A model generated the notes under the pieces. It saw only the letters and a list, made by a program, of their open reading frames with translations. It had not been told where the DNA came from and did not search any database. The translations under genes and the position numbers were made by a program. From positions 1 through 40,464 of the forward strand of contig NZ_BPRB01000055.1 of assembly GCF_022179685.1 (NCBI RefSeq): a stretch of DNA of 40,464 bases, in the 5' to 3' direction. This DNA is from Methylobacterium trifolii (GTDB lineage: Bacteria; Pseudomonadota; Alphaproteobacteria; Rhizobiales; Beijerinckiaceae). This document shows positions 29,868 through 38,527 of this stretch, one piece after another (position 1 is the first letter of the stretch; every line of letters starts with the position of its first letter).

Positions 29868-31630
29868 AGGTCCTCACGCTCTCGACCTACCGCACCGACC
29901 TGCCCCGGCACGGCGGGCAGGTCCGGCTCGCGGCGATCCAGCGGGTGCTGCGTTCGCAGGGTTGGACGATCCGGCACATGCCCGTCTACGTCCGCAACGC
30001 GGACGACCTGCCCGAGGACAGCGCGTTCCTGTTCCCCTTCGATCCCGATTTCCATCGCCGCCTCGAAGAGACTCAGGGGCGCAGCGACGTGGACGCCGCC
30101 GACTTCCTCCTCGGCGATCCGTCCCGGTTCGCGGCGGCCTGCGACCTGATCGACGGCTACGATCCCGACTGCATCTGGCTGGAGCAGCCCTGGCTCTGGC
30201 CCTTCGTGAAGGTCTATCTCGCCGGCCGTTCCGGGAGCCGGGCCCGGGTGGTCTACGGCTCGCAGAACGTCGAGACGCATCTGATCGAGAACGTGATCCG
30301 CAAGCTGCCGAAGCGGGCGCGCGAGCGCATCCGCGCCACGGCGGAGGCGATGGAGCGGGACCTCTGCGCGGTCTGTGACGGCATCGTCGCCGTGAGCCGG
30401 GGGGACCTCGCGTTCTTCCAGGCCTACGGGAAGCCGTCGGTCCTGGCGGCAAACGGAGTCTGGCCGAAAGGCCAGAGGAGCGGCGTCGACTACTGGCGCA
30501 AGGAGGCGTCGCTGTTCTCGACCGCGATGTTCGTGAGTTCGGCCCATCCGCCGAACGCCACGGGCTTCGTCGAGATGCTCGGGGACAACCTCGCCTATCT
30601 CGCACCGGACGAACGCATCATCGTGGTCGGCGGCGTGATCAAGCTGCTGGAAGGCCCCGGCTTCTACGGCGAGCACAGGGGGCTCAACCTGTCCCGCCTC
30701 ATCGCCGCGGGCGTCCAGGACGAGGGCGGGCTGTCGACCATCCTCGACGTGACGAAGGGCGTCCTGCTGCCGATCAAGGAGGGCGGCGGCACGAACCTCA
30801 AGACGGCCGAGGCGCTGAACAACCGCAAGCCCATCGTCGCCACCACCGCGGCCATGCGCGGCTTCGAGGAATTCTCGGACTTCCCCGGCGTGACCATCCG
30901 GGACGATCCGGCCGCGTTCCGGGCCGCGGTCAAGGCGCTGCTCGCCACCGAGGCGCGCGGAGCGCCGGACTACACCGCAGAGCAGGAGCGCATGCTCGAC
31001 ACCCTGCTCTGGCCCGCCACCCTGGGCGCGATCCCGTCGTTCCTGGAGGGGCTGAGCGCCGGCCGGATCGGTGGTCCGCCCTTGCCGGGGCTCCTGCCGG
31101 GCCCAGAGACCGCCCGGGCCGCCACCGCCCCCGTCCGGGTCTGGTCGGAATATCAGTTGCGTCCTCTGCTGGCGCGGGGCTGGCACGATTTCGAGCCCGC
31201 CGGCACCTGGAGCCGCGAGCGGAACGCCGCCCTGCGCATCCGCTTCCCGGAAGAGGCGCGAGGCGCGGTGCACCTGCGCATCGCGATGGAGGTGTTCAAC
31301 CCGCAGAAGCGACCCATCGACATCGAGATCTTCACCCCCGGCGGCCACCAGGCCACGCACCGTTTCCGCGGCGGGGACCGGCAGCGTTCGGTCGCGATCC
31401 GGATCGACGAGACCGACCGCGATGGCAGCGGCATGACGGAGGTCTACTTCCGGTCGAGTGCGCTGTTCAGCCCGATCTCGTCGAGCCGGAGTGACGATGC
31501 CCGGCTGCTCGGGTTCCGCGTCACGGCCATCGAGGTGAGCCAGGACCCTCTGCCCGGTTCGAGGCCTTCGAGCCCGGTGCGGAGCGCCCTCGCCGGAGCG
31601 ATCGGGCGCATGGTGGACCGGCTACGGTAG
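29864..31630 (+). CDS. Glycosyltransferase with C-terminal accessory domain
   Basis: The 588-residue protein has a GT-B-like glycosyltransferase part (about 1-400). It includes TYRTDLPRHGGQVRLAAIQR, VVYGSQNVETHLIENVI and a donor-site segment IKEGGGTNLKTAEALNNRKP (about 303-322). From about 420 to 560 there is a beta-rich extra domain (WHDFEPAGTWSRERNAALRI, then HLRIAMEVFNPQKRPIDIEI) of the type attached to some bacterial glycosyltransferases and polysaccharide enzymes; its role is unknown, perhaps glycan binding. It is coupled to the upstream GT gene by an ATGA overlap. It converges with the RTX gene. Confidence 0.8.
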   Translation: MKVLTLSTYRTDLPRHGGQVRLAAIQRVLRSQGWTIRHMPVYVRNADDLPEDSAFLFPFDPDFHRRLEETQGRSDVDAADFLLGDPSRFAAACDLIDGYDPDCIWLEQPWLWPFVKVYLAGRSGSRARVVYGSQNVETHLIENVIRKLPKRARERIRATAEAMERDLCAVCDGIVAVSRGDLAFFQAYGKPSVLAANGVWPKGQRSGVDYWRKEASLFSTAMFVSSAHPPNATGFVEMLGDNLAYLAPDERIIVVGGVIKLLEGPGFYGEHRGLNLSRLIAAGVQDEGGLSTILDVTKGVLLPIKEGGGTNLKTAEALNNRKPIVATTAAMRGFEEFSDFPGVTIRDDPAAFRAAVKALLATEARGAPDYTAEQERMLDTLLWPATLGAIPSFLEGLSAGRIGGPPLPGLLPGPETARAATAPVRVWSEYQLRPLLARGWHDFEPAGTWSRERNAALRIRFPEEARGAVHLRIAMEVFNPQKRPIDIEIFTPGGHQATHRFRGGDRQRSVAIRIDETDRDGSGMTEVYFRSSALFSPISSSRSDDARLLGFRVTAIEVSQDPLPGSRPSSPVRSALAGAIGRMVDRLR

Positions 31631-31665
31631 GGTCTTGCGTCAGGTCGTGCGCGCCGCCCCGTAGC

Positions 31666-31694
31666 CTCGGACCGAAGGTCTTGTCCGGTCCGAG
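31666..31694. terminator. Hairpin between converging GT and RTX genes
   Basis: CTCGGACCG and CGGTCCGAG form a perfect 9-bp stem with an 11-nt loop. It lies midway between two converging stop codons (31630 and 31737), so a two-way terminator is likely. Confidence 0.6.
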
Positions 31695-31736
31695 ACTCCA
31701 GGTTCGTCGGGTGGCGTCGTCTCTGGGATCGACGGT

Positions 31737-32663
31737 CTAGACGAAGGCTCCCGCGTTCACCTGTCCCGGGGTCACGCCCGCTATCTCGACCGTCCCGCCG
31801 CCCGACAAGGTCAGGAGCGCGCTGCCGCCTGCGGCCGTGCCGAGGGTATAGGTCTGCCCCTGGAGGTCGATGCGGTCGCCCGCGGTCGCGTCGAAGCCAA
31901 GGATCACGTCCCGGCCGCCGTCGAGCCCGAAGACGTAGCGGTCCGCGCCCAGGTCGCCCGACAGCACGTCGTCGCCGCGATCACCCGACAGAACGTCGTC
32001 GCCCTGGCCGCCGAACAGGGTGTCGTACCCCTGACCGCCGAACAACGTGTCGTCGCCCTGGCCCCCGAGCAGCGTGTCGGAGCCGGTGTTTCCGTAGAGC
32101 AGGTCGTTGTCCTGCAGGCCGTAGACGAGGTCGTCGCCGCCGGCGCCCACGATCGTGTCGTCGCCGCGAAGCCCCAGGATCGTGTCGTTGCCCGCCGAGC
32201 CCGTGATGAAGTCGGGGCCCCCGAACGCGAAGATGCTCGCATTGATCTGGCTCGGAGCGTATCCGACGATCTCGACCGTACCGCCGCCCGAAAGGATCAG
32301 CAGGGCGTTGCCGGTGAAAGACTGCCCGCGCGTATAGCTCTGCCCTTGCAGATCGATGCTGTCGCCCTGGGTCTGGTCGAAGCCAACGATGATATCGGAG
32401 CCCGCGTTCGTTCCGAACACGAAGCGGTCCGCTCCGAGATCCCCGGACAGGACGTCGTTGCCCTCTTCGCCGTTCAGGATATCGTTGCCCTGGCCGCCGT
32501 AGAGCGTATCGGAGCCCGTGCCGCCGTAGAGCGTGTCGACGCCGGCATTGCCGAGGACGACGTCGTCGCCGCCATTGCCGAAGATGATGTCGTTCCCCTG
32601 AAAGCCGTAGAGGGTATCGTTGCGCGAACTGCCCTGAACCGCGTCGTTTCCCGGCGTACTCAT
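31737..32663 (-). CDS. RTX calcium-binding repeat protein, internally duplicated
   Basis: The 308-residue protein consists of about 17 GGxGxDxUx-type nonapeptides in two blocks. Each block is followed by the same 60-70-residue module (VLSGDLGADRFVFG, GDSIDLQGQSYTRG, ALLILSGGGTVEIVG). The modules resemble the C-terminal domain of serralysins. The halves are clearly a tandem duplication (about 1-150 and 151-308). There is no enzymatic domain and no N-terminal signal peptide. The end, VNAGAFV, resembles type I secretion signals, so export by an ABC/HlyD system is likely; none is in the window. The ATG has GAGG about 8 nt upstream. Calcium-dependent folding outside the cell and a role in matrix or adhesion are inferred from the RTX family and the polysaccharide neighbours. 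Confidence 0.85.
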   Translation of the reverse strand: MSTPGNDAVQGSSRNDTLYGFQGNDIIFGNGGDDVVLGNAGVDTLYGGTGSDTLYGGQGNDILNGEEGNDVLSGDLGADRFVFGTNAGSDIIVGFDQTQGDSIDLQGQSYTRGQSFTGNALLILSGGGTVEIVGYAPSQINASIFAFGGPDFITGSAGNDTILGLRGDDTIVGAGGDDLVYGLQDNDLLYGNTGSDTLLGGQGDDTLFGGQGYDTLFGGQGDDVLSGDRGDDVLSGDLGADRYVFGLDGGRDVILGFDATAGDRIDLQGQTYTLGTAAGGSALLTLSGGGTVEIAGVTPGQVNAGAFV

Positions 32664-32988
32664 GTCATCGCCTCATTCTACCAAAATTACAGCCCGAAAC
32701 CGCGCGGCACGACGCTGAGGTCGCGGCCACGCTTGCCGCCGGCACTATAAAACAGAAGACCAAGACAAAGAGGATGTTTTTAGCGAATAACCATAATAGT
32801 GATCACTTTATCGTTAGCAAACGTCGGTTTTTAGGCTGATAGATTATTATATAGGCGCAATCAGCGCGCGACTGGCTAATTTGTAGGCAACATCGAAACG
32901 AGCCTCGCGCGGGGCCTCGCTGCCGCTTCCCTCGATGATTCGGCGGCAGCCGTGAAACGCGCGACGCCGCGGCGGCGGCGCATCGCGG
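32664..32988. promoter_or_regulatory. AT-rich regulatory island upstream of the RTX gene
   Basis: This 325-bp gap lies between the O-acetyltransferase and RTX genes (both minus strand). About 32745-32890 is strikingly AT-rich against a very GC-rich background. It holds the RTX promoter candidate, a perfect 10-bp palindrome AGTGATCACT at 32798-32807, and two GTTTTTAG copies at 32776-32783 and 32827-32834, 51 bp apart. No gene is supported. The island could be a binding zone for an AT-preferring silencer such as MucR/Ros; that is inference. Confidence 0.6.
32793..32820 (-). promoter_or_regulatory. Candidate sigma-70 promoter of the RTX gene
   Basis: On the minus strand TTGCTA (32820-32815) and TATTAT (32798-32793) are separated by 16 bp. 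Transcription would start near 32786, leaving a leader of about 120 nt before the RTX ATG. The palindrome AGTGATCACT overlaps the spacer and touches the -10 box, a natural place for a repressor. Confidence 0.5.
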
Positions 32989-33909
32989 TCAGCCCGACGC
33001 GCCGGCGTCTCCGGCCGGGCGCCGGAGAGCTGCTATCTCCCCGAGGGCGCGCAGGGCTTCCGGATCGTCGGCGGATATCCGCATCGCGTCGCGCCAGCGC
33101 TCCAGGTCCGCCATGCTCAGCTCCCACCAGCGCGCGTCGAGGAGCCGTTGACGGACCGCCTCCGGAAAGCGGTAGCGGACCACGCGGGCCGGGACGCCGA
33201 CGGCCACGGCGAAATCGGGAACGTCGCGGGTCACCACGGCACCGGCGCCGATCACGGCGCCGATCCCGATCCGCCGGCATCCGGGGGTGATCACGACGTA
33301 CTCGCCGATCCAGGCGTCGTGTCCGATCTCGAGTTCCGGCGCGGGCCGGGGCATGTTGTCGAAGGCGCCGTAGACGCCCTCGTAGAAGGCGGGACTCGCG
33401 CTGATCCGGTCGATGGGATGGTTGAAGGACCAGCTCGCGCTCTGCGCCATCGAGACGTAGCGGCCGATGCGCAGACCTTCGCGCAGGTGCCACGTGGGAT
33501 AGAGCAGGTTGCCGTAGGTGTAGGCGCCGACGCTGACGCGATTGCGGTCCCAGAGCACCTCGCGCAGGGTGTAGCTGTAGGCCGCCCCCCCTTCCCAGTT
33601 GCGCAGCCGCCAGATCCACCGCGACGGCAGGCGCCGCCCGAGCAGGGCCAGGAGAAACCTCAGCCGCCGGGACCTCCGAAGCCCGGGGTCCGACAGGTCC
33701 GGCCCGTCGCAGGTGGCGCGCACGTCCCCCGGGGGGGGCGTCACCGCAGAGAACGCAGTCGCTCGCAGGGCCCTAGCCCCCCTATCGTCTCCGGACGCGT
33801 TCTGAACGGACGGCCGATCCCTGCCGGGCGCGACGGCGGAAGGGTCCCCGCCCCGTTCAGGGGACGCGGCCTTCGTGGGAACCAGCGGCAGCACGTTCGA
33901 TCCCGTCAT
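32989..33909 (-). CDS. CatB-type hexapeptide-repeat O-acetyltransferase
   Basis: The 306-residue protein has a left-handed beta-helix acetyltransferase domain (about 110-275). It contains VGAYTYGNLLYPTWHLREG, SMAQSASWSFNHPID, LEIGHDAWIGEYVVITPG and IGIGAVIGAGAVVTRDVPDF. It should acetylate a sugar using acetyl-CoA, probably the polysaccharide made by this locus. The first about 75 residues are Pro/Arg/Ser-rich and look disordered. This part of the gene carries a C8G5 run (plus-strand 33726-33738), where slippage would shift the frame. The ATG overlaps the upstream GT2 stop codon (ATGA); a GTG just after the homopolymer could be an alternative start. Confidence 0.82.
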   Translation of the reverse strand: MTGSNVLPLVPTKAASPERGGDPSAVAPGRDRPSVQNASGDDRGARALRATAFSAVTPPPGDVRATCDGPDLSDPGLRRSRRLRFLLALLGRRLPSRWIWRLRNWEGGAAYSYTLREVLWDRNRVSVGAYTYGNLLYPTWHLREGLRIGRYVSMAQSASWSFNHPIDRISASPAFYEGVYGAFDNMPRPAPELEIGHDAWIGEYVVITPGCRRIGIGAVIGAGAVVTRDVPDFAVAVGVPARVVRYRFPEAVRQRLLDARWWELSMADLERWRDAMRISADDPEALRALGEIAALRRPAGDAGASG

Positions 33910-34928
33910 AGCTCCGGCGCTCCCGCGGGACCCAGGCGTCTTGGACGGCCGGTCTCGCCGCGCAGGCCCGCCCACCAGCCGGCGAGCGCCACGCGAAAGT
34001 TCCGGACCGCGCCGGCCCGCAGGTACTGGCCGGTGAGGAGCAGCGTCGCCACCGCCGCGACCGGGAAGGCGGCCGGGTAGAACCGGCGCGTCAGGATGAG
34101 GCGGTTGCGCTCGTCGAGGAACACGGACAGGGGCGAGCGCGCCCGCCGGTCGACGCTCGAACCGATCGTGGCGCCGTGGTCGTGCAGCACCACGGATTCG
34201 TGCGCGTAGCCCAGCCGGAAGCCGCGCCGGCGCAGGCACCAATCCACTTCCTCGGCGTAGAGGAAGTAATCCTCGCTCATCGGGCCGACCTGGGCGATGT
34301 AGTCGCGGCTGACATACATCGCCGCGCCCGAGACGTATTGCTGCGCCCGCTCGACGGCGGCGCGATCGACGGGGGAATCGGCCGCCGCGCCGAGGCCGAT
34401 GTTGTAGCCCCGGCCCAGCCAGTGCCGCCAGCGCCCGCCGTAGAGCTGGACGCGTCCGGAATCCTTGACGATCAGGCGACTGCCGACGATCCCGTAACCG
34501 CCGGCCCGGGCATGGGCCACGAGGGCGGCCAGCGCATCGGGCCGCGGTTCCGTGTCGGGGTTGAGAATCCAGAGGGCGGACCAGTCCGGCCGTGATGCCA
34601 GCGCCGCGATCATCGCGTTGATCGCCCCGGCATAGCCGAGATTGTGCCGGGCGCGCAGGAGCCGGATCTCTCCGACCGCGTGGCCGGCGCCCGCCGGGCG
34701 CAGGACGACGCCGCGGTCGATCTCGCCCGACACGCCGTCGGCCGGCACGCCCTCGCCACCGAATCGGTCCCGCAGGACCGCTTCCAGTTCCGCGAAGCCC
34801 GCGGCACCGCCGTTCTCGCAGACGTAGACGGCGCGGACCGGATGGCTCGATCCGTCGAGGCTGGCGAGGCACTCCGCGATGGCCTGCGCACAGCGGAAGC
34901 CGACGATTCCGACCACGACATCCGTCAT
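33906..34928 (-). CDS. Glycosyltransferase family 2, rhamnosyltransferase-like
   Basis: The 340-residue GT-A enzyme has VVVGIVGFRCAQAIAECLAS at the start, RHNLGYAGAINAMIAAL (94-110), the donor/metal motif NPDTE (123-127) and EDYFLYAEEVDWCLRRRGFR (219-238), the pattern of rhamnosyltransferases and related enzymes. A short hydrophobic segment near residue 295 may touch the membrane. It adds a sugar to a lipid-linked oligosaccharide in the cytoplasm. It overlaps its neighbours on both sides by ATGA, so it is translationally coupled to the upstream GT2 and the downstream acetyltransferase. Confidence 0.86.
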   Translation of the reverse strand: MTDVVVGIVGFRCAQAIAECLASLDGSSHPVRAVYVCENGGAAGFAELEAVLRDRFGGEGVPADGVSGEIDRGVVLRPAGAGHAVGEIRLLRARHNLGYAGAINAMIAALASRPDWSALWILNPDTEPRPDALAALVAHARAGGYGIVGSRLIVKDSGRVQLYGGRWRHWLGRGYNIGLGAAADSPVDRAAVERAQQYVSGAAMYVSRDYIAQVGPMSEDYFLYAEEVDWCLRRRGFRLGYAHESVVLHDHGATIGSSVDRRARSPLSVFLDERNRLILTRRFYPAAFPVAAVATLLLTGQYLRAGAVRNFRVALAGWWAGLRGETGRPRRLGPAGAPEL

Positions 34929-35833
34929 CGCACGGCCTCCGATGCGCGCCCGAAGGCGAGGCGGTGCGCCTCGGCGAAGCGGAAACTGCGTATCCGCAGC
35001 AGCACGCGCAACGCGGCCCAGCGGATGCGCGGTGCCGACAGCTCCGGCGCACGCAACAGGCGCACGGCCTGCGGCAGTGCCGAGAGCAGGACGATCCAGG
35101 CGCGGGCGAGCCAGGCCGCAGCGCCGAGGGGGCCGGGGCGGGCCAGGGCATGGGCCTCGCGGGTGGTGCGACGCCACTTGCGCACGAGCTCGGCCCAGGT
35201 CCGGCGGGCAGGATGGGCGACGACGCAGGCCGGCGCGTAGCCGAGCCGGTAGCCGAGGCGGCGGGCGCGGTGGCACCACTCGACGTCCTCGGAGACGCCG
35301 TTGGCGAAGGGGCCCACCGCCTCGAACACCGCCCGCGGCATCAGCATGTTGGCGGTGACCGTGAACCCCTTGCGCCTCACGTAGAGGTCGTTGCGGAAGG
35401 CGAACACCAGCTCGTAGGCCTCCACAGGCTCCGGCGCGCCGTCGCGCTCCGGCACGACGGTGACCGCGCCGCCGACCACGTCGTGGTGGGCGAGCGCCGC
35501 GACGCCTTCGCGCAGCCAGTCCGGCGCGGGGCGGCAGTCGCTGTCGATGAAGGCGAGGATACGGCCTTTGGCCGCCGCCACCCCCGCGTTCCGGGCCGGG
35601 CCCGCCCCGCGCTCGGGCGCGGCCACGACGCGGGCACGGGTGCCGGCCAAAGCCGCGACGGCCGCGAGACCGCCGCGCGAGCCGTTGTCCGACACGACGA
35701 TCTCGAAATGGTCGCGCCCGAGGGTCTGGGCCTGGAGATGCGACAGGCAGAGGTCGAGGTTCTCCAGGTCGTCGAGATGCGGCATCACCACGGAGATCGC
35801 CGGGCCGTCCGCCGTTCCGGATGGTTCCTGCAT
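34925..35833 (-). CDS. Glycosyltransferase family 2
   Basis: The 302-residue GT-A enzyme has AISVVMPHLDDLENLDLCLS (12-31), FEIVVSDNGS, GPARNAGVAAAKGRILAFID (78-97) with DSD at 97-99, and GVSEDVEWCHRARRLGYRLG. The last about 70 residues include a hydrophobic stretch (AWLARAWIVLLSALPQAVRL) that may anchor it to the membrane. I chose the ATG at 35833 because a strong GAGGAGG lies 5 nt upstream. The ATG at 35860 would overlap the flippase stop codon (ATGA) and is the alternative. Its own stop codon overlaps the next GT2 start. Confidence 0.85.
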   Translation of the reverse strand: MQEPSGTADGPAISVVMPHLDDLENLDLCLSHLQAQTLGRDHFEIVVSDNGSRGGLAAVAALAGTRARVVAAPERGAGPARNAGVAAAKGRILAFIDSDCRPAPDWLREGVAALAHHDVVGGAVTVVPERDGAPEPVEAYELVFAFRNDLYVRRKGFTVTANMLMPRAVFEAVGPFANGVSEDVEWCHRARRLGYRLGYAPACVVAHPARRTWAELVRKWRRTTREAHALARPGPLGAAAWLARAWIVLLSALPQAVRLLRAPELSAPRIRWAALRVLLRIRSFRFAEAHRLAFGRASEAVR

Positions 35834-35856
35834 GCGGTCCTCCTCACGGTCCGAAA

Positions 35857-37302
35857 TCATCCGAGCACCTCGGCCACCGAGCCCATCGAGACCATGTCGC
35901 GCAGGCCGACGCCCCGGGCGCGCAGGGCCAGCACGTAGGCGAGCAGGCCCAGGCCGCCGTAGAGGACGCACAAGCCGATCCACTCGGGCAGCGGCAGGGG
36001 CTCGGCGGCGGCCGAGACGGCGACGAGGCCGAGGATGGCGCCGACGGGGAACAGCACGAGGAACCAGGCCAGCCCCCGGCTGAAGGGGTGCAGGACGAGC
36101 GTCCGCCAGACGATCCAGACCAGGACGAGGCTCTCGCCGGCGGCGAGCGCGAACACGAAGCCGGCGAGCGACCGGTGCAGGGGGATGGTCAGGGCGGCCA
36201 GGAGGACCGCGACCGCTCCGGCGATCGAGCCCCGGAGGAGGAAGCGCGTCTGCCCGGCGGCGAGACAGGGTGGGACGGGGAAGGCCAGCAGCGACTTGAT
36301 GCAGACGTCGATGGCGATGGCCCCGATGAGCAGTTGCGAGGGCTCGTAGGCCGAGCCGAAGACGAGGCCGATCATCGGGCGGCCGGCGGCGAGCAGGCCG
36401 ATGCCGTAGGCGAAGGCCGCCATGGAGAGCCACGCCGCCCAGCGGTCGAGGATGTGGGAGCGGGCGGGGTCGGCGGGCTTGAGCCCGACGAGGGCCGGCA
36501 GGTAGATGCTGGTGAGGAACTTGATCAGCTGCCCGCGGGGGATCAGGGCGGTCCCCATGGCATTGCTGTACTGGGCCAACGTCGCGACGCCGAGCGCGCT
36601 GCCGACGAGCAGGCGGTCGCCCATGATGCTGAAGGCGTTGGCCATGCCGTTGGGGATCAGCGGGCGCCCGAAGCTCTGGGCGTCCCTGGCGACGGCGCGG
36701 TTCCAGCACAGGCGCCAGCGGCGGCGCGCCATCAGGTGCGAGACGACGACGCCGACCACCGCCCCGCCGACGATCCCGAACAGCATGCAGCTGTAATCGC
36801 GAAAGACCAGGGCGAGGGCGACCGAGACCACGGTCCAGGCGGCCTGCGCGGCGACCAGCGTGGCCGCATCCGGCCAGAACTCGTAGGTCCGGGTGAGTTC
36901 CTTGACCCCGAGGTTCTGGAACCCGCGCACGAGGGACACCAGCGGCAGCAGCAGGAAGGCCCAGAGGGCCTGGGGCACGTCGAGGGCGGCCACGACGAAC
37001 GGGGCCGCCGCCAGCAGCACCAGGGCGATGAAGACCGAGCGGATCAGGGCGACGGCGTGCAGCGTGCCGTAGACCTCGTCCGGGTCCGCCTCGGCGTGGC
37101 CGCGCACGGCCGAGTACTGGATACCGATGTCGGTGGCGAGTTCGGCGAAGGCCGCGACGACGGACAGCGAGATGGCCAGCCCATACTGCTCCCGCGGCAG
37201 GGTGTGGGACAGGGCGATGTTGCGCAGCAGCGGGAACAGCATGTCCGCCATGTTGCCGGACAGCAGCGTCGCGCCGGAGCGCAGGCGTGACAGGGCGGCC
37301 AT
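35857..37302 (-). CDS. Oligosaccharide flippase (Wzx-like, MOP superfamily)
   Basis: The 481-residue polytopic membrane protein has 12 or more hydrophobic segments and the polysaccharide-export fold: LSGNMADMLFPLLRNIALSH, QYGLAISLSVVAAFAELATD, FGRPLIPNGMANAFSIMGDR and YSNAMGTALIPRGQLIKFLT. It should flip lipid-linked oligosaccharide repeat units across the inner membrane, the Wzx step. A Wzy polymerase is not visible in the window. The GT4 gene upstream ends 49 bp before this start; two GT2 genes follow. Confidence 0.86.
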   Translation of the reverse strand: MAALSRLRSGATLLSGNMADMLFPLLRNIALSHTLPREQYGLAISLSVVAAFAELATDIGIQYSAVRGHAEADPDEVYGTLHAVALIRSVFIALVLLAAAPFVVAALDVPQALWAFLLLPLVSLVRGFQNLGVKELTRTYEFWPDAATLVAAQAAWTVVSVALALVFRDYSCMLFGIVGGAVVGVVVSHLMARRRWRLCWNRAVARDAQSFGRPLIPNGMANAFSIMGDRLLVGSALGVATLAQYSNAMGTALIPRGQLIKFLTSIYLPALVGLKPADPARSHILDRWAAWLSMAAFAYGIGLLAAGRPMIGLVFGSAYEPSQLLIGAIAIDVCIKSLLAFPVPPCLAAGQTRFLLRGSIAGAVAVLLAALTIPLHRSLAGFVFALAAGESLVLVWIVWRTLVLHPFSRGLAWFLVLFPVGAILGLVAVSAAAEPLPLPEWIGLCVLYGGLGLLAYVLALRARGVGLRDMVSMGSVAEVLG

Positions 37303-37351
37303 CAGGCGAATTTCTCGAGGCGGATCGGGACGGGGCGGGAGCGCGCGAACC

Positions 37352-38527
37352 TCACGAGGGACTTCCCTCCGCCAGCGGTCGCAGGTCGGCATGCACGGCC
37401 TCGGGACGACGCTGGCGCACGCCGCGGATGAGGTCCGCGCTGCGCGTGCCCCAGGCCTCCCAGGTCAAGTCGGATCTGGCGCGGGCGAGCGTGCTCTCGC
37501 GCAGCCGGGCATAGGCCGCGGGCGAGCCCCACTGCGCCTCGACCACGTCCGCGTAGGCGCCGGCCGTCGCGTCCAGGGGGAACAGGAAGCCGTTGATGCC
37601 GGGGCGTACGATGGTGGGGATGCCGCCGGTGGCGGTGGCCAGACTCGGCAGCCCGTAGGCGCCGGCCTCGCAGAACACCAGGCCGTAGGCTTCCTGCCGG
37701 CTCGGGACGATCAGGAACGCGGCCCGGGCGAACAGGTCCTGGAGCTGCCGGTGCTGCGCGGGGTCGCCCTTGCTGAGGAAGCCGTGGGCGACGAGCCCCG
37801 GCACGGCGCCGACCGAGGCGGGCACGGCGCAGCCGACGACGTGCAGCTCGGCCTCGACCCCGCGCGCGCGGAGCGTCCGCAGCACCGCGAGCGCCAGGTC
37901 CCCGCCCTTGCGGGCCCAGTCGACGCCGATGAACAGCAGGCGGCAGACCCGGTCGGCGGGGGTATTCGACGGGACCGGGGCCTCGTCGAGGTTGGCGCCG
38001 AACGGCACCGCGTGCGCGCGGTCGTGGCCGGCGCCGTAATCCCGGCGTGCCGAGTCGGCCGCCCAGTCCGAGGCGTAGAGCGAGAGGGCGGCGCCCCCGA
38101 TCACGCGGGCCTCGATCCGTTCGCCGTTGCGCAAGGTGCGCTGCGACAATCCGGAGAACCAGTCCGGATAGTAGTCGCGCATCACCCGGAAGGTCGCGTC
38201 CGAGCAGTGGACCACGTCGAAGTCGTCGACGAGGCCGTAGAGCTGCGTGGAACTGGCCAGCCCGAACACCACGTCGGGCCGGAACCGTTCGAGGCGCCGG
38301 CGCAGGGCCATCCCGTAGAGGGCGGCGACGGCGGGCTCCCGCAGGGGGTCGACCCGCAGGCGCGAGCCCGCCCGCCGCAGGCCCTGCATCAGCTTTCGCA
38401 TCGGCGGGCTTCCGATGGGCTCCACCGTCTCGAACTGGGCGCGCAGGGCGCGCAGGCAGAAATACGGGGTCCCGCTCCAGGCGGCGTAGTTCTCCGGCGA
38501 GCCGGAGGAGAGGAAGGCGACGCGCAT
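37352..38527 (-). CDS. Glycosyltransferase family 4
   Basis: The 391-residue GT-B protein begins MRVAFLSSGSPENYAAWSGT and has DVVHCSDATFRVMRDYYPDW, RLLFIGVDWARKGGDLALAV, the donor-site element SRQEAYGLVFCEAGAYGLPS (about 276-295) and ATATGGIPTIVRPGINGFLF. It uses a nucleotide-sugar donor during polysaccharide repeat-unit assembly. Its ATG shares one base with the stop codon of the upstream acyltransferase gene (TGATG), so translation is coupled. Confidence 0.88.
   Translation of the reverse strand: MRVAFLSSGSPENYAAWSGTPYFCLRALRAQFETVEPIGSPPMRKLMQGLRRAGSRLRVDPLREPAVAALYGMALRRRLERFRPDVVFGLASSTQLYGLVDDFDVVHCSDATFRVMRDYYPDWFSGLSQRTLRNGERIEARVIGGAALSLYASDWAADSARRDYGAGHDRAHAVPFGANLDEAPVPSNTPADRVCRLLFIGVDWARKGGDLALAVLRTLRARGVEAELHVVGCAVPASVGAVPGLVAHGFLSKGDPAQHRQLQDLFARAAFLIVPSRQEAYGLVFCEAGAYGLPSLATATGGIPTIVRPGINGFLFPLDATAGAYADVVEAQWGSPAAYARLRESTLARARSDLTWEAWGTRSADLIRGVRQRRPEAVHADLRPLAEGSPS

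Noticed and set aside
35821-37290. 489-codon plus-strand open frame over the flippase gene
   Set aside because: Its translation is almost entirely charged low-complexity sequence, as expected for the complement of a hydrophobic membrane protein.
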